Source: Bin5 sp965200615 | Lineage (GTDB): Bacteria > Chloroflexota > Anaerolineae > Caldilineales > Caldilineaceae | Assembly (NCBI GenBank): GCA_965200615.1 | Contig: OZ241377.1 | Location: forward strand, 2,852,001-2,916,000 | Direction of reading: 5' to 3' | DNA length: 64,000 nt | Shown here: piece after piece, positions 1-9,519 of the stretch | Numbering within the stretch: the stretch's first letter is position 1 | Layout: each line of letters begins with the position of its first letter | The notes under the pieces: generated by a model | Databases searched by the model: none | Told to the model about the DNA's origin: nothing | What the model saw: the letters and a program-made list of their open reading frames with translations, nothing else | Translations under genes and position numbers: made by a program

Positions 1-21
1 ACCACACAGGAGGCCAAAAAC

Positions 22-1422
22 ATGCAACCGGCTCAAAAAAAAGTCTCAGGAATACTCCTCGTCGATGACCTGCGCGCCGCCGTCGACGACGGCTCCATAG
101 ACACCGTTATCCTGGCCTCGCCGGATCCCTACGGCAAGCTCATGGGCAAGCGCCTCGACGCCTCCTTCTTCCTCACCGACGTCGTGCGCGGCGCCCACGC
201 CTGCGACTACCTCTATTCCGTCGATATGGAGATGGAACCGGTCCCCGGCTACGATTTCTCCAACTGGGAGCTCGGATACGGCGACGTTCATCTGGCGCCC
301 GATCTCGCAACACTTCGCAAGCTGTCCTGGCTCGATCGGACCGCCCTGGTGATCTGCGACGCCCAACTGGAACCCGGCCATGAGCCGGTATCAGTAGCGC
401 CCCGTTCCATACTCCGCAGGCAGCTTGAACGGCTGCACGCCCAGGGATTTGAAGCCATGGCGGGGTCGGAACTGGAATACTTCCTCTATCGGACTTCATA
501 CCTGGACGCGGCCCGCAACGATTATCGGGATCTGACCCAGGTTGGATGGTATCGGGAGGACTACCACCTGCTGCAGGGGTCGAGGACCGAAGACCTGAAC
601 GGCGCATTTCGCCGTCATCTCGCCGCCTCCGGTGTCCCCGTCGAATCGACGAAGGGCGAGTTCGGAAAGGGCCAGCACGAGCTCAACATCCGCTACGCGC
701 CGGTCCTGGACATGGCCGACCGTCATCTCCTGGTCAAGCAGGCCGTAAAGGAGATATCAGATCAGCTCGGTTGCAGCGCCACCTTCATGGCCAAGCCCGA
801 CGCAATCGAGGCCGGTTCAAGTTGCCACCTCCACGTCAGCCTCTGGACCTCCGCGAACGGAGAGTTGACCGGCGCCTTCCCCGGAAATGGAGACCTCGCC
901 GGCATCGCCTGCTCCGACCTCTTCCGCTGGTTCCTCGGCGGCTGGATGCGCTACGTGCCCGAGTTGATGGTCTGCTACGCCCCAACCGTGAACTCATACA
1001 AGCGCTTCCAGGCCGGCAGCTGGGCCCCAACCGCGATAGCATGGTCCCCTGACAACCGCACCGCCGGCTTCCGTGTCGTCGGCGCAGGGCCCAGTCTGCG
1101 CATCGAATGCCGCATTCCCGGCGCCGATGTCAACCCATACCTCGCCTACGCAGCCGTCATCGCCTCCGGCCTGACCGGTATCGAACAGCAGATCGAGCCC
1201 CCGCCCGCCTTCATCGGCGACGTCTACGCAGCCTCCGACGAGCAACTGTTGCCCCGTACCCTTGAGGAGGCCGTCGGCAACTTCAAGACCAGCGACCTCG
1301 CCCGTTCCGCATTCGGCCAAGACGTCGTCGCCCATTACTCACACTTCTTCTCCACCGAAGCCGAAGCCTACCGCCAAGCCGTCACCGACTGGGAACGCAC
1401 CCGCTACTTTGAGCGCATCTAG
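22..1422 (+). CDS. Glutamine synthetase family protein (GlnA-like / gamma-glutamyl ligase)
   Basis: 466 aa, the length of class I/III glutamine synthetases. An N-terminal beta-grasp region (about residues 20-110) is followed by the catalytic barrel. The metal/glutamate motif GSELEYF lies near 148-154, GKGQHELNIRY near 215-225 and the ATP/metal histidine motif HLHVSL near 269-274; the C-terminal RIECRIPGADVNPY motif is present. The family ligates ammonia or an amine to glutamate using ATP in the cytoplasm. The sequence does not show whether this is a true GlnA or a PuuA-like gamma-glutamylpolyamine synthetase; the divergent N-terminus and absence of nitrogen genes nearby favour an accessory ligase (inference). 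AGGAGG lies 7 bases before the ATG. The gene upstream is outside the window. Confidence 0.88.
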   Translation: MQPAQKKVSGILLVDDLRAAVDDGSIDTVILASPDPYGKLMGKRLDASFFLTDVVRGAHACDYLYSVDMEMEPVPGYDFSNWELGYGDVHLAPDLATLRKLSWLDRTALVICDAQLEPGHEPVSVAPRSILRRQLERLHAQGFEAMAGSELEYFLYRTSYLDAARNDYRDLTQVGWYREDYHLLQGSRTEDLNGAFRRHLAASGVPVESTKGEFGKGQHELNIRYAPVLDMADRHLLVKQAVKEISDQLGCSATFMAKPDAIEAGSSCHLHVSLWTSANGELTGAFPGNGDLAGIACSDLFRWFLGGWMRYVPELMVCYAPTVNSYKRFQAGSWAPTAIAWSPDNRTAGFRVVGAGPSLRIECRIPGADVNPYLAYAAVIASGLTGIEQQIEPPPAFIGDVYAASDEQLLPRTLEEAVGNFKTSDLARSAFGQDVVAHYSHFFSTEAEAYRQAVTDWERTRYFERI

Positions 1423-1608
1423 TGGATCCCTTCAGCCGGCCGCCGGCGCCTGAGGCCCTCTTGCCTGCCGACCCTGTTCCAGCCCTTGTCGGCCTGACAT
1501 AACCGGTGGTACAAACATCGGGGGCAGGTCACGCGAACGTTCAGCACTTACCGGGCAGGCAGCGAGTTGCTTCCGACCTTTCGGAATGCAACCGGCCTGG
1601 GTCCTGGA

Positions 1609-1637
1609 TTGCTATATCGGTGCTATGATTGTATAGT
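1609..1637 (+). promoter_or_regulatory. Candidate sigma-70-type promoter in a 479-bp gene-free stretch (1423-1901)
   Basis: TTGCTA at 1609-1614 and TATAGT at 1632-1637 are separated by 17 bases; an alternative extended -10 (TGCTATGAT) overlaps at 1621-1629. It would drive the isomerase at 1902 with a leader of roughly 260 bases. I see no gene in 1423-1901: the short open frames there lack ribosome-binding sites and family features. No riboswitch class is recognised in the leader. Confidence 0.45.
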
Positions 1638-1901
1638 AGGCGAGTCTTTGAGATCTGACCGCAAACCAAGCCACTGTTGGTCGGTCCTGTCCTCGGAAAG
1701 AAATCTGCTTCGTGCCGGAAGTTCGCATATCGTGAGATTGAAGGCATCAACCCCCGACCCGAATTGAGAAGAAGGACCGAAGTCAACTCATCCCGTTCGG
1801 CCACGACCTGTTGCGAAGGTGCCGCGATCGAGTTGCAGGCGGTCTACCCGAACTTTCCATTTTAAAGAATCGACTGTTTCAACGACATTGAGGAGGAACT
1901 C

Positions 1902-2900
1902 ATGCCGCGACCAGTAACGCTCTTCACAGGTCAGTGGGCGGACTTGCCTTTCGAAACCATTTGCGAAAAGGCCAAATCTTTCGGCTATGACGGTCTGGAG
2001 CTTGCCTGTTGGGGCGATCATTTCGAGGTGGACAAAGCCCTTGAAGACGACGGCTATGTACAGGGACGCTGGGACACGCTGAACAAGCACGGTCTGCAAT
2101 GTTTCGCTATCAGCAACCACCTGGTCGGTCAAGCGGTCGCTGACCGCATTGATGAACGCCACGAAAGCATTCTGCCGCCGCGCATCTGGGGCGATGGCAC
2201 GGAAGACGGCGTTCGCGCCCGTGCAGCAGAGGAGATGAAGGACACCGCACGTGCCGCGGCCAAATTCGGTGTGAAAGTCGTGCCGGGATTTACCGGTTCG
2301 CCGATCTGGCACATGGTCTACTCTTTCCCGCCGAACCCGCCCGATTTCCTGGAGAAAGGGTTGGCTCTCTTTTCCGAGCTGTGGACTCCGATACTGGATG
2401 TCTTCAGCGAGAACGGGGTGAAGTTCGGACTTGAAGTTCATCCGACCGAGATCGCTTTCGATATCCACAGCGCCCAGAACGCCATTGACGCCCTGGACGG
2501 CCACGAGGCCTTCGGCTTCAACTACGACCCGAGTCACTTCGGTTATCAAGGAGTCGACTACGTCGGCTTCATCCGCAGATTCGCTGATCGCATCTTCCAC
2601 GTGCATATGAAGGACGTGGGCTGGTCGGACAGCGGTAGGGAGGCGGGTGTCTTTGGCGGCCATGCCGAGTTTGGCGACCATCGCCGCTTCTGGGACTTCC
2701 GCTCGGTTGGGCGCGGCAAGATCGACTTTGAGGAGATCATGCGGGCCTTGAACGACATCGGCTACAACGGACCCCTCTCGATAGAATGGGAGGACGCGGG
2801 CATGGACCGAGAGCACGGCGCGACCGAATCCTGTGCCTACACGCGACAGATAGACTTTGCGCCGTCCGAAATCGCCTTTGACGCGGCCTTTGCCGAGTAG
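1902..2900 (+). CDS. Sugar phosphate isomerase/epimerase (xylose-isomerase-like TIM barrel)
   Basis: 332 aa, the AP-endonuclease-2/IolE-type TIM barrel found in hexulose isomerases and sugar epimerases. Putative metal ligands follow the family order: Glu in GLEVHPTE, Asp/His in NYDPSHFG, His in FHVHMKD and Glu in LSIEWED near the C-terminus. GAGGAGG sits 8 bases before the ATG. The next gene is a Gfo/Idh oxidoreductase on the same strand 86 bases downstream, a pairing common in inositol and sugar-acid catabolism. The exact substrate is unknown. The enzyme is cytoplasmic, with no signal peptide. The family call is firm; the reaction is not. Confidence 0.85.
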   Translation: MPRPVTLFTGQWADLPFETICEKAKSFGYDGLELACWGDHFEVDKALEDDGYVQGRWDTLNKHGLQCFAISNHLVGQAVADRIDERHESILPPRIWGDGTEDGVRARAAEEMKDTARAAAKFGVKVVPGFTGSPIWHMVYSFPPNPPDFLEKGLALFSELWTPILDVFSENGVKFGLEVHPTEIAFDIHSAQNAIDALDGHEAFGFNYDPSHFGYQGVDYVGFIRRFADRIFHVHMKDVGWSDSGREAGVFGGHAEFGDHRRFWDFRSVGRGKIDFEEIMRALNDIGYNGPLSIEWEDAGMDREHGATESCAYTRQIDFAPSEIAFDAAFAE

Positions 2901-2986
2901 TTGGCGGCTTTGTCAGTGGGGGCGGCCTGCCAGCGGGCGGCCGCCTATTTCATGCCAGAAACCAAGAACAAAAGAGGGACTGACCA

Positions 2987-4186
2987 ATGAGTGAAGGATC
3001 CGGATTCACTTCGATGGCTGGGGCGCGGGCTGAAGGTGACGCCCCGGAGATCGGTGTCGGTATGCTGGGTTATGCCTTTATGGGCAAGGCCCACAGCCAT
3101 GCGATGTTGAACATCGCCCATATGATGTACCCGCCGCCGGCCGTGCCTAAGTTGGTGGGCATCGCGGGACGCGACGAACAGGCTGTAGCGGAGGCGGCCA
3201 GACGCTACGGATACGACGGCTACTACACGGACTGGCGGGCGATGCTTGACAACGACGACATCCAGCTGTTCGATAACGGCGGACCGAACGATACCCACGC
3301 GGATCCCTGCATTCTGGCCGCCGAACACGGCAAGCACATCCTGTGTGAGAAGCCGCTGGCGCGCACGGCCGATGAGGCGCAGAGCATGGTGGAAGCTGTG
3401 CAGAAGGCAGGTGTGAAGAACATGGTCGCCTTCAACTACCGCTTCGTGCCCGCGATCCGGCAAATTCGCAAGCTGGTGGATTCCGGTCTGCTGGGCCAGA
3501 TCTACCACTTCCGCGCTGTCTATCTGCAAGAGTGGGTGATGGCCCACTATGACCTGCCGATGATTTGGCGGCTGCAGAAGTCGGTGGCTGGCAGCGGCGC
3601 GCTGGGAGACCTGGGAGCGCACATTATCGATTTGGGCCGCTATCTGGTCGGCGAGATAAAGAGCGTCTCGGGCATGACCCGTACCTTCATCGACGAACGC
3701 CCCTGGGACGACGGTACGATGGGCAAGGTTGATGTCGACGACGCCTTTACCGCGCTGCTGGAGTTTGATAACGGCGCGATCGGCACGGTTGAGGCCAGTC
3801 GCTTTGCCGCCGGGCGCAAGAACGGACAGCGCCTCGAAATCAATGCCGAAAAGGCAAGCATCGTCTTCAATCTGGAGCGTCTGAACGAACTGGAGATCTT
3901 CTGGGTCGGCGACGAACCGGCTGAAGCCCAAGGCTTCCGCAACGTGCTCGTTTCGGAGCCGTTCCACCCCTGGTGGGAGAACTGGTGGCCCCAGGGTCAT
4001 ATGATCGGCTGGGAGCATACCTTCGTGCATGAGATTACGCACTTGTTGGACTGCATCGTCAACGACGGAGACGTTGCGCCAATTGGCGCGGACTTTGTCG
4101 ACGGCTATCGCAACGCCGTAATCTGTGACGCGATCCTGGAATCGGCGGCAAGCGGTCGCCACGTAGACTGCGTGTACGCTGTTTAA
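2987..4186 (+). CDS. Gfo/Idh/MocA family oxidoreductase
   Basis: 399 aa. The N-terminal Rossmann half contains a nucleotide-binding stretch near 20-30 (GMLGYAFMGKAH) and the family hallmark CEKPLA near residue 118. The C-terminal half is the alpha/beta substrate domain with DLGAHIIDLGRY, whose HxxD-type His and Asp are the usual catalytic/substrate residues. The family oxidises sugars or inositols with NAD(P). The short N-terminal extension before the Rossmann strand is ordinary. AGAGGGA precedes the ATG. It probably forms an operon with the isomerase upstream. The substrate cannot be assigned. Confidence 0.88.
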   Translation: MSEGSGFTSMAGARAEGDAPEIGVGMLGYAFMGKAHSHAMLNIAHMMYPPPAVPKLVGIAGRDEQAVAEAARRYGYDGYYTDWRAMLDNDDIQLFDNGGPNDTHADPCILAAEHGKHILCEKPLARTADEAQSMVEAVQKAGVKNMVAFNYRFVPAIRQIRKLVDSGLLGQIYHFRAVYLQEWVMAHYDLPMIWRLQKSVAGSGALGDLGAHIIDLGRYLVGEIKSVSGMTRTFIDERPWDDGTMGKVDVDDAFTALLEFDNGAIGTVEASRFAAGRKNGQRLEINAEKASIVFNLERLNELEIFWVGDEPAEAQGFRNVLVSEPFHPWWENWWPQGHMIGWEHTFVHEITHLLDCIVNDGDVAPIGADFVDGYRNAVICDAILESAASGRHVDCVYAV

Positions 4187-4516
4187 CTGGCAACACCTCG
4201 ATTCGGACTATTCGGGGCGGGACGCCCGCCGGCTTCCCCCCCGTACCTTCGACCCTCGTCAGCCTTCACCCCCGGTGGGAAAGGTAGGCATAGCCGCCAA
4301 CGTCAATCCCCTCCCCAGTACGCGCCGCTCAGTGGGCACGCTTGGCAATGGCGGCTCCGGCGCAGTTTCGGAATGGTCCGCTATTTGACTCGTGCACTTT
4401 CTGCAGGGAACTGTATAGCGAGTCCTTCCCGGCGCCAGGTCTTTTCCTCCTATCACCCGGGCGCCTTCGAACCTACCCCAGGATCTGCCGCAGACTGGGC
4501 ATACAGGAAGCCAGCC
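4187..4516. other. Gene-free spacer, 330 bp
   Basis: No supported gene. A GC-rich inverted repeat (GGGCGGGACGCCCG) lies near 4216-4229 without a T-tract, so it is at best a weak terminator or mRNA-end structure for the Gfo/Idh gene. An open frame runs through from 4373 into menC, but its first 48 codons show no family similarity and a well-placed ribosome-binding site lies just before 4517. Confidence 0.4.
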
Positions 4517-5644
4517 ATGAAAATAGATCGAATTGAACTCCGTCGCATCCACATGCCCTATGTGCGGCCATTTGAGACCAGCGGATGGCGGCATGAAGGA
4601 AGCGACGCAGTCATTGTGCGGGTGGACGCGGACGGGGTGACCGGTTGGGGGGAGTCGCCCGTCAGTGACGGCCCCTGGTACAACGAAGAGACCTTTCACA
4701 CCGCGCTGATCATGCAGCGGGAGTTCTTGGGGCCGATGCTGCTGGAGGCGGATATTTCCGCGCCGGAAGAGGTGCGCGGGATCTTCAAGAAGCTGCGCGC
4801 CAATCGGATGGCCAAAGCCGGGCTGGAGTTTGCCGTCTGGGACCTTTTTGCACGCGCGCAGAACACATCCCTGGCAAGCCTCCTGGGCGGAACCCGAGAG
4901 GAGGTGGCCGTGGGCGTGAGTGTGCCGATTCACGCAAACATTGGCGCCCTACTCGAGACTGTGGAGGGCTACCTGGAGGACGGCTACCAGCGGGTTAAGC
5001 TGAAGATCAAACCAGGTTGGGACGTCGAGCCGGCGGGAGCGGTTCGCGAACGCTGGCCGGACCTGCTGCTGCAGGTGGACGGCAACAGCATCTACCACTT
5101 GGAGGATGCGGAGCATCTGCGGCAGTTGGACCGCTTCGACCTGTTATTGAACGAGCAGCCGCTCGACCACGACGATATTTTCGATCACGCCAAGTTGGCA
5201 AAGCTGATTGAAACGCCGGTCTGCCTGGACGAGAGTATCGTCTCCCCGGACCACGCCCGCTGGGCGCTGGAGCTGGACGCCTGCGGAGTGATAAACATTA
5301 AGCCGTCCCGAATTGGAGGATTGGCCGATTCAGTGGCCGTCCACGACATGTGCCAGGCTGCGGGCATTCCCGTCTGGCATGGGGGGATGCTGGAAACCGG
5401 GATCGGGCGGGCCATCAGCGTGGCGCTGGCGAGCCTGCCTAACTTTACGCTGCCGGGCGACATCAGCGCCAACGACCGCTACTTTGAGCGGGATATCGTC
5501 ACCAATCCGTTTACGCTCAACAGCAATAGTACGCTCACTGTGCCAGGCGGGCCGGGGCACGGCGCGCAGGTTGACGAAGCGTATCTGGAGGAAGTGACGG
5601 TGGAGAAAGTGTGCCTGCGCCGGAACAGGTACCGGTCTCTATAG
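4517..5644 (+). CDS. menC: o-Succinylbenzoate synthase / N-acylamino acid racemase (enolase superfamily)
   Basis: 375 aa. Enolase-superfamily barrel with the MLE/OSBS signature: KLKIKPG (KxK, first general base), LQVDGN (metal Asp), LNEQPL (metal Glu), CLDES (metal Asp) and NIKPSR (second catalytic Lys). The N-terminal capping domain starts MKIDRIELRR. MenC dehydrates SHCHC to o-succinylbenzoate in menaquinone synthesis; members of this Firmicutes-type subgroup can also racemise N-acyl amino acids. No other men genes are here and sugar-acid enzymes surround it, so racemase activity is a live alternative. The ATG at 4517 is preceded by AGGAAG; the longer open frame from 4373 is rejected. Confidence 0.78.
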   Translation: MKIDRIELRRIHMPYVRPFETSGWRHEGSDAVIVRVDADGVTGWGESPVSDGPWYNEETFHTALIMQREFLGPMLLEADISAPEEVRGIFKKLRANRMAKAGLEFAVWDLFARAQNTSLASLLGGTREEVAVGVSVPIHANIGALLETVEGYLEDGYQRVKLKIKPGWDVEPAGAVRERWPDLLLQVDGNSIYHLEDAEHLRQLDRFDLLLNEQPLDHDDIFDHAKLAKLIETPVCLDESIVSPDHARWALELDACGVINIKPSRIGGLADSVAVHDMCQAAGIPVWHGGMLETGIGRAISVALASLPNFTLPGDISANDRYFERDIVTNPFTLNSNSTLTVPGGPGHGAQVDEAYLEEVTVEKVCLRRNRYRSL

Positions 5645-5757
5645 CGACCCCGCGATCGATTCTGCGGCTCATGGTTCGGTCTCTTCTCCGGTGCGAGGGA
5701 GCTCAACCCCTTCAGCTGGATCGTAGGTAAGTCAGCATCCCCCCAGGGAGGATCTCT

Positions 5758-6534
5758 ATGGCGAAGAAACGGGGGAAGCCGTCCTTTATCGGCATCGACC
5801 TGGCCTGGAGCGACAGGAATCCGTCGGGCGTTGCGGTGATCCGAGACGGGCGCTTGGTTGCCAGTTCAGGCGGACTGGGCAAGATGTCTGAGATCCTCGA
5901 CTTCGTTGGCGCTCATCTCTCCCGGCGGAATGGGTCAATCGTGGCAGTTGACGCCCCGCTGAAGGTGCCTAATGAGACGGGCATCAGGGCGTGCGACCGC
6001 GCGCTGTCGGCGGACTGGCGTCCCTATCAGGCTGGAGCGTATCCGGCAAACAGAAAGCTGCTGGAACGCGATGGCGTCGTGCGCGGGGAAGCCCTGACGG
6101 CGGCGCTGTCTGAACGATTCAAGTTCTATGAATCGGATGTGATTCCCCGGCGCACGAAGGCGCGGCTGGTATGCGAAGTATACCCCCATCCGGCTCTGGT
6201 CAGTCTGTTTGGGCTTGACCGTATCCTCAAGTACAAGCGCGGTCGGGGACGGTCTTTCGAAGAGCGCTGGTCGGAGCTTGACCGCTATCGAAAGCTGCTG
6301 CGCAAGCTGCGCAAGGCCGACCCGCGGCTGCGCAGGACCAGGCGGTTACTGAAGAGTACCGAAGTTTACGGCCTGCGCGGGGCCGCTCTGCAGGCCTATG
6401 AGGACGCGCTTGATGCGATAACCTGCGCCTATATTGCCTCGTACCTTTGGAGGCACGGGCCGCGGGTGGTTTCGCGGTATGGCTCACTGGAGGAGGGTCA
6501 CATTCTGGTGCCGCAAGCGGCAAAATTCAGATAG
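5758..6534 (+). CDS. DUF429 family protein, predicted RNase H-like nuclease fold
   Basis: 258 aa. Begins with FIGIDLAWS, the first beta-strand with an invariant Asp typical of RNase-H-like folds, followed by VAVDAPL with a second Asp. The motif CEVYPHP and a C-terminal DALDAITCAYIA (acidic residues on a helix) complete the DUF429 pattern. The biochemical role of this widespread family is not established. GGGAGG lies about 6 bases before the ATG. It is convergent with glnS, and nothing in the neighbourhood explains its function. The C-terminal third is rich in Arg/Lys, which could indicate nucleic-acid contact (inference). Confidence 0.8.
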   Translation: MAKKRGKPSFIGIDLAWSDRNPSGVAVIRDGRLVASSGGLGKMSEILDFVGAHLSRRNGSIVAVDAPLKVPNETGIRACDRALSADWRPYQAGAYPANRKLLERDGVVRGEALTAALSERFKFYESDVIPRRTKARLVCEVYPHPALVSLFGLDRILKYKRGRGRSFEERWSELDRYRKLLRKLRKADPRLRRTRRLLKSTEVYGLRGAALQAYEDALDAITCAYIASYLWRHGPRVVSRYGSLEEGHILVPQAAKFR

Positions 6535-6666
6535 CCGCCATCCGTGTGTATTGCGGCAAACCCTCAGTTTTTTGAGCGTCTGCGCAGGAAAAGCTTTTCG
6601 TCGCGAGTGACGACTCGACTCACGTAGCGCACAATCCTCACGTTATTCAGACTTTTAGCCGGACCT

Positions 6667-8379
6667 CTACGATTTACGCCCCGAGCCCTTCCCCTTTCGA
6701 CTTGGGGCCTGCATCTTCGCCCATGAATCCCGCAGCGTAATGGTGCGGTTGAAGACAAGCCGGTCGCCGGCGCTGTCGGGGTCCAGGCAGAAGTAACCTT
6801 TGCGCTCAAACTGTACCGTCTGGCCGATATCGAGGTCGAGCGCGCCCGGCTCAAGTTGAACGCTGTCCAACACGGTCAACGAGTTGGGCGAAAGGCTGGC
6901 TATGTAGTCCTGGCCCTCCGGCACGTCGTAAGGATCCTCAACGTTGAAAAGACGATCATAGAGGCGCACTTCGGCGGGCACTGCGTGATCGGCGCTTACC
7001 CAGTGGATCGTGCCGCGCACTTTGCGGCCGTCGGGAGCGTAGCCGCCCCTTGTTTCGGGGTCGTAGGTGCAGTGCAGGGCAACGATCTCACCCTGCTCGT
7101 TCTTGATGACCTCTTCGCAGCGAACGAAGAAGCCCCAGCGGAGACGGACCTCCCGGCCGGGCGCCATGCGGTAAAACCGCCGCGGCGGGTCCTCCATGAA
7201 ATCGTCCCGGTCGATGTACAGGTTGCGGCTGAACGGGACCGGCCGGCTGCCGGTGCTCTCATCCTCGGGATTGTTCACCGCGTCGAGCCATTCGGTCTCG
7301 CCTTCGGGGTAGTTTGTGATCACGACCGGCAGAGGATCGAGTACTCCCATCACGCGCATGGCGGTGCGGTTCAGCTCCTGGCGGATGAAGTGCTCCAGCA
7401 GCTCGATCTCTACTGTGCTGTTGGTACGGGCGATTCCGACGTGTTGACAGAGGTCGCGCAGGGCCTTGGGCGGCACGCCGCGCCGCCGCTGACCTGCCAG
7501 CGTTGGCATGCGCGGGTCGTCCCAGCCGTTCACATGGCCTTCTTCGACAAGACGCATGAGGCGCCTCTTGCTGGTCACCGTATAGGTGAATTCCAGCTTG
7601 GCGAACTCGATCTGGCGAGGATGGTAGACGCCCAGGGAGTCCAGGTACCAGTCGTACAGGGGGCGGTGGTTCAGGTACTCGAGCGAACAGAGTGAATGGG
7701 TAACGCTTTCGATCGAGTCGGACTGGCCGTGGGCCCAGTCGTACATCGGGTAGATGCGCCATTTGTCGCCGGTGCGCTGATGCTCGGCATGGCGGATGCG
7801 GTACATTACGGGGTCGCGCAGGTTGATGTTGGGCGAACTCATATCGATCTTGGCGCGCAAAACGCGGGCGCCGTCGGGAAACTCGCCCGCCTTCATCCGC
7901 TGGAACAGATCCAGGTTTTCTTCAACGGACCGGTCCCGATAGGGGCTGTTTGTGCCCGGTTCAGTCAAAGTGCCGCGATGAGCGCGAATCTCTTCCTGAC
8001 TGAGATCGTCGACGTAGGCATGTCCATCCTGGATGAGTTGGAGCGCCCACTCGTAGAGTTGGTCGAAATAGTCGGAGGCGTAGAGGACGTTGGCCGGCTC
8101 GTAGCCGAGCCAGCGGATGTCCTTCAGTTGGGCCTCGACGAACTCCTGCTCCTCTTTGAGGGGGTTGGTGTCGTCGAAACGCAGATTGCAAGGACCGTCA
8201 AACTCCGCCGCCACCTCGAAATTCAACCCGATTGCCTTGGCATGCCCAATGTGCAGATAGCCGTTAGGTTCGGGCGGGAAGCGGGTTTGGAAGCGCCCAT
8301 TGAAGCGCCCGCTGGCAATGTCATCCGCAATCGCTTCTCGAATGAAGTCCTTTGCCGCCACCGTAGAACTGCTCATCAC
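6667..8379 (-). CDS. glnS: Glutaminyl-tRNA synthetase
   Basis: 570 aa, close to the 550-560 aa of bacterial GlnRS. Class I signatures: PPEPNGYLHIGHAK with HIGH at 43-46, and the KMSKS equivalent TVTSKRRL followed by GWDDPRMPT. RRRGVPPKALR and the C-terminal two-barrel anticodon-binding region with a YFCLDPDS-like ending also fit. It charges tRNA-Gln with glutamine in the cytoplasm. Its presence argues for direct glutaminylation, although GatCAB may exist elsewhere. Monocistronic, with about 200 bp between its start and the upstream SDR gene. An immediately preceding alternative Met (MM) makes the start uncertain by one codon. Confidence 0.96.
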   Translation of the reverse strand: MMSSSTVAAKDFIREAIADDIASGRFNGRFQTRFPPEPNGYLHIGHAKAIGLNFEVAAEFDGPCNLRFDDTNPLKEEQEFVEAQLKDIRWLGYEPANVLYASDYFDQLYEWALQLIQDGHAYVDDLSQEEIRAHRGTLTEPGTNSPYRDRSVEENLDLFQRMKAGEFPDGARVLRAKIDMSSPNINLRDPVMYRIRHAEHQRTGDKWRIYPMYDWAHGQSDSIESVTHSLCSLEYLNHRPLYDWYLDSLGVYHPRQIEFAKLEFTYTVTSKRRLMRLVEEGHVNGWDDPRMPTLAGQRRRGVPPKALRDLCQHVGIARTNSTVEIELLEHFIRQELNRTAMRVMGVLDPLPVVITNYPEGETEWLDAVNNPEDESTGSRPVPFSRNLYIDRDDFMEDPPRRFYRMAPGREVRLRWGFFVRCEEVIKNEQGEIVALHCTYDPETRGGYAPDGRKVRGTIHWVSADHAVPAEVRLYDRLFNVEDPYDVPEGQDYIASLSPNSLTVLDSVQLEPGALDLDIGQTVQFERKGYFCLDPDSAGDRLVFNRTITLRDSWAKMQAPSRKGKGSGRKS

Positions 8380-8582
8380 TGCCTCCCGGGCTAACGGACG
8401 AACCGCCCGCTCTCAACTGCCCTCAGATCTGTTGTTGACAAAGCCCATTTCTCCACCATCACAGCAAAACAATATACATTATCCTCACTATGCCGGGCAA
8501 GAAACCACAGGTCGGGAACCATTGAGGCAGAGACGGATTGAAGCAGCAGCTTTGCGCTCGCTGCGGGTCGCTCTCCGGCCCA

Positions 8583-9428
8583 TCAGATGCCGCTGGCGGC
8601 AGAGAATCCTCCGTCTACGGGAACGACAATGCCTGTAACGAAGCGGGAGGCGTCGCTGGCCAGCCAGATCGCGGCGCCTACCAGTTCATCCGGCTCGCCG
8701 AAACGCCCCATCGGCGTATGATCTACGATCTGCTGACCGCGTTCGGTCAGGACTGGGGAATCCCCTGTGCCGGATTGGGCGTCTTCTTTTATCAACAGGG
8801 CCCGGTTCTGTTCGCCGATGAAGAAGCCGGGCGCAATCGCATTTACGCGCATACCCGGCCCGTGCTTTTCGGCCAGGTCGACGGCCAGCCAGCGAGTCAG
8901 GTTGTCGACGGCCGCCTTGGCCGCGGAGTAGCCCATCACCCGCGTAAGGACCTTTTGGGAGGCCATCGATGAGATGTTGATGATCGAGCCTTTGCCCTGC
9001 TCCGCCATGGGTTCGCCGAAGATCTGAATCGGCAGAACCGTGCCGGTGAAATTCAGACCGACGACGCCTTCGAGCGCGCTGCGCGGCACATTGAAAAAGG
9101 TAAGGTCGCCGAAGACGGTGGCGTCGGGCCGGTTGCCGCCGGCGGCGTTGATCAGAACGTCCACGCTTCCCCATTCATCGATCAGTATCTGGCGCGCCGC
9201 TCGCAGGCTGTCCTCATCCAGTACGTCTGCCGGCAGGGGGATGGCATCGTGGCCGGCCGCCGCGATTTCGCCGGCCACCTCGCTGGCTTTGGCCTCCCGC
9301 CGCCCAAGGATGGCGACGCGCGCGCCGGCCCCGGCCAGACCGCGGGCCATCGCTCTCCCCAACACACCTGTGCCGCCGGTGATGACGGCAACCTTCCCGT
9401 CCAATGAAAACTGTTCTCTTGAACTCAT
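8583..9428 (-). CDS. SDR family oxidoreductase, fructuronate reductase (D-mannonate oxidoreductase)-like
   Basis: 281 aa SDR with TGGTGVLG cofactor motif, NAAGG, catalytic Ser in INISSM and YSAAK. The segment PGFFIGEQNRALL, with the long insertion before it, is characteristic of the SDR type of D-mannonate oxidoreductase (UxuB/YjmF type). It is divergent from uronate isomerase, whose product fructuronate would be its substrate, giving D-mannonate with NADH. The start is set at the second of two ATGs (9428): AAGGAG is directly adjacent to the first ATG (9434) but 6 bases before the second. Function is supported by both sequence and neighbour. Confidence 0.82.
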   Translation of the reverse strand: MSSREQFSLDGKVAVITGGTGVLGRAMARGLAGAGARVAILGRREAKASEVAGEIAAAGHDAIPLPADVLDEDSLRAARQILIDEWGSVDVLINAAGGNRPDATVFGDLTFFNVPRSALEGVVGLNFTGTVLPIQIFGEPMAEQGKGSIINISSMASQKVLTRVMGYSAAKAAVDNLTRWLAVDLAEKHGPGMRVNAIAPGFFIGEQNRALLIKEDAQSGTGDSPVLTERGQQIVDHTPMGRFGEPDELVGAAIWLASDASRFVTGIVVPVDGGFSAASGI

Positions 9429-9513
9429 GGCCATCTCCTTGCAGTGAAAGACGGGAGAGGAAAGGATATCTCTTCACGCGGGTCCCTCCTCGCCCTCAGA
9501 GGATCTGTTCAGC

Positions 9514-9519
9514 TATAAT
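9514..9519 (+). promoter_or_regulatory. Candidate -10 element for uronate isomerase
   Basis: A consensus TATAAT lies in the 184-bp divergent region; no good -35 is visible at 17 bases, so an activator may be needed. Transcription from here would start near 9526, leaving essentially no leader for a start at 9529, which supports the GTG start at 9613 for the next gene. Confidence 0.35.

Noticed and set aside
2945..4162. 405-codon open frame opposite the Gfo/Idh gene at 2987
   Set aside because: The plus-strand gene has the EKP and Rossmann motifs; the minus frame shows nothing.
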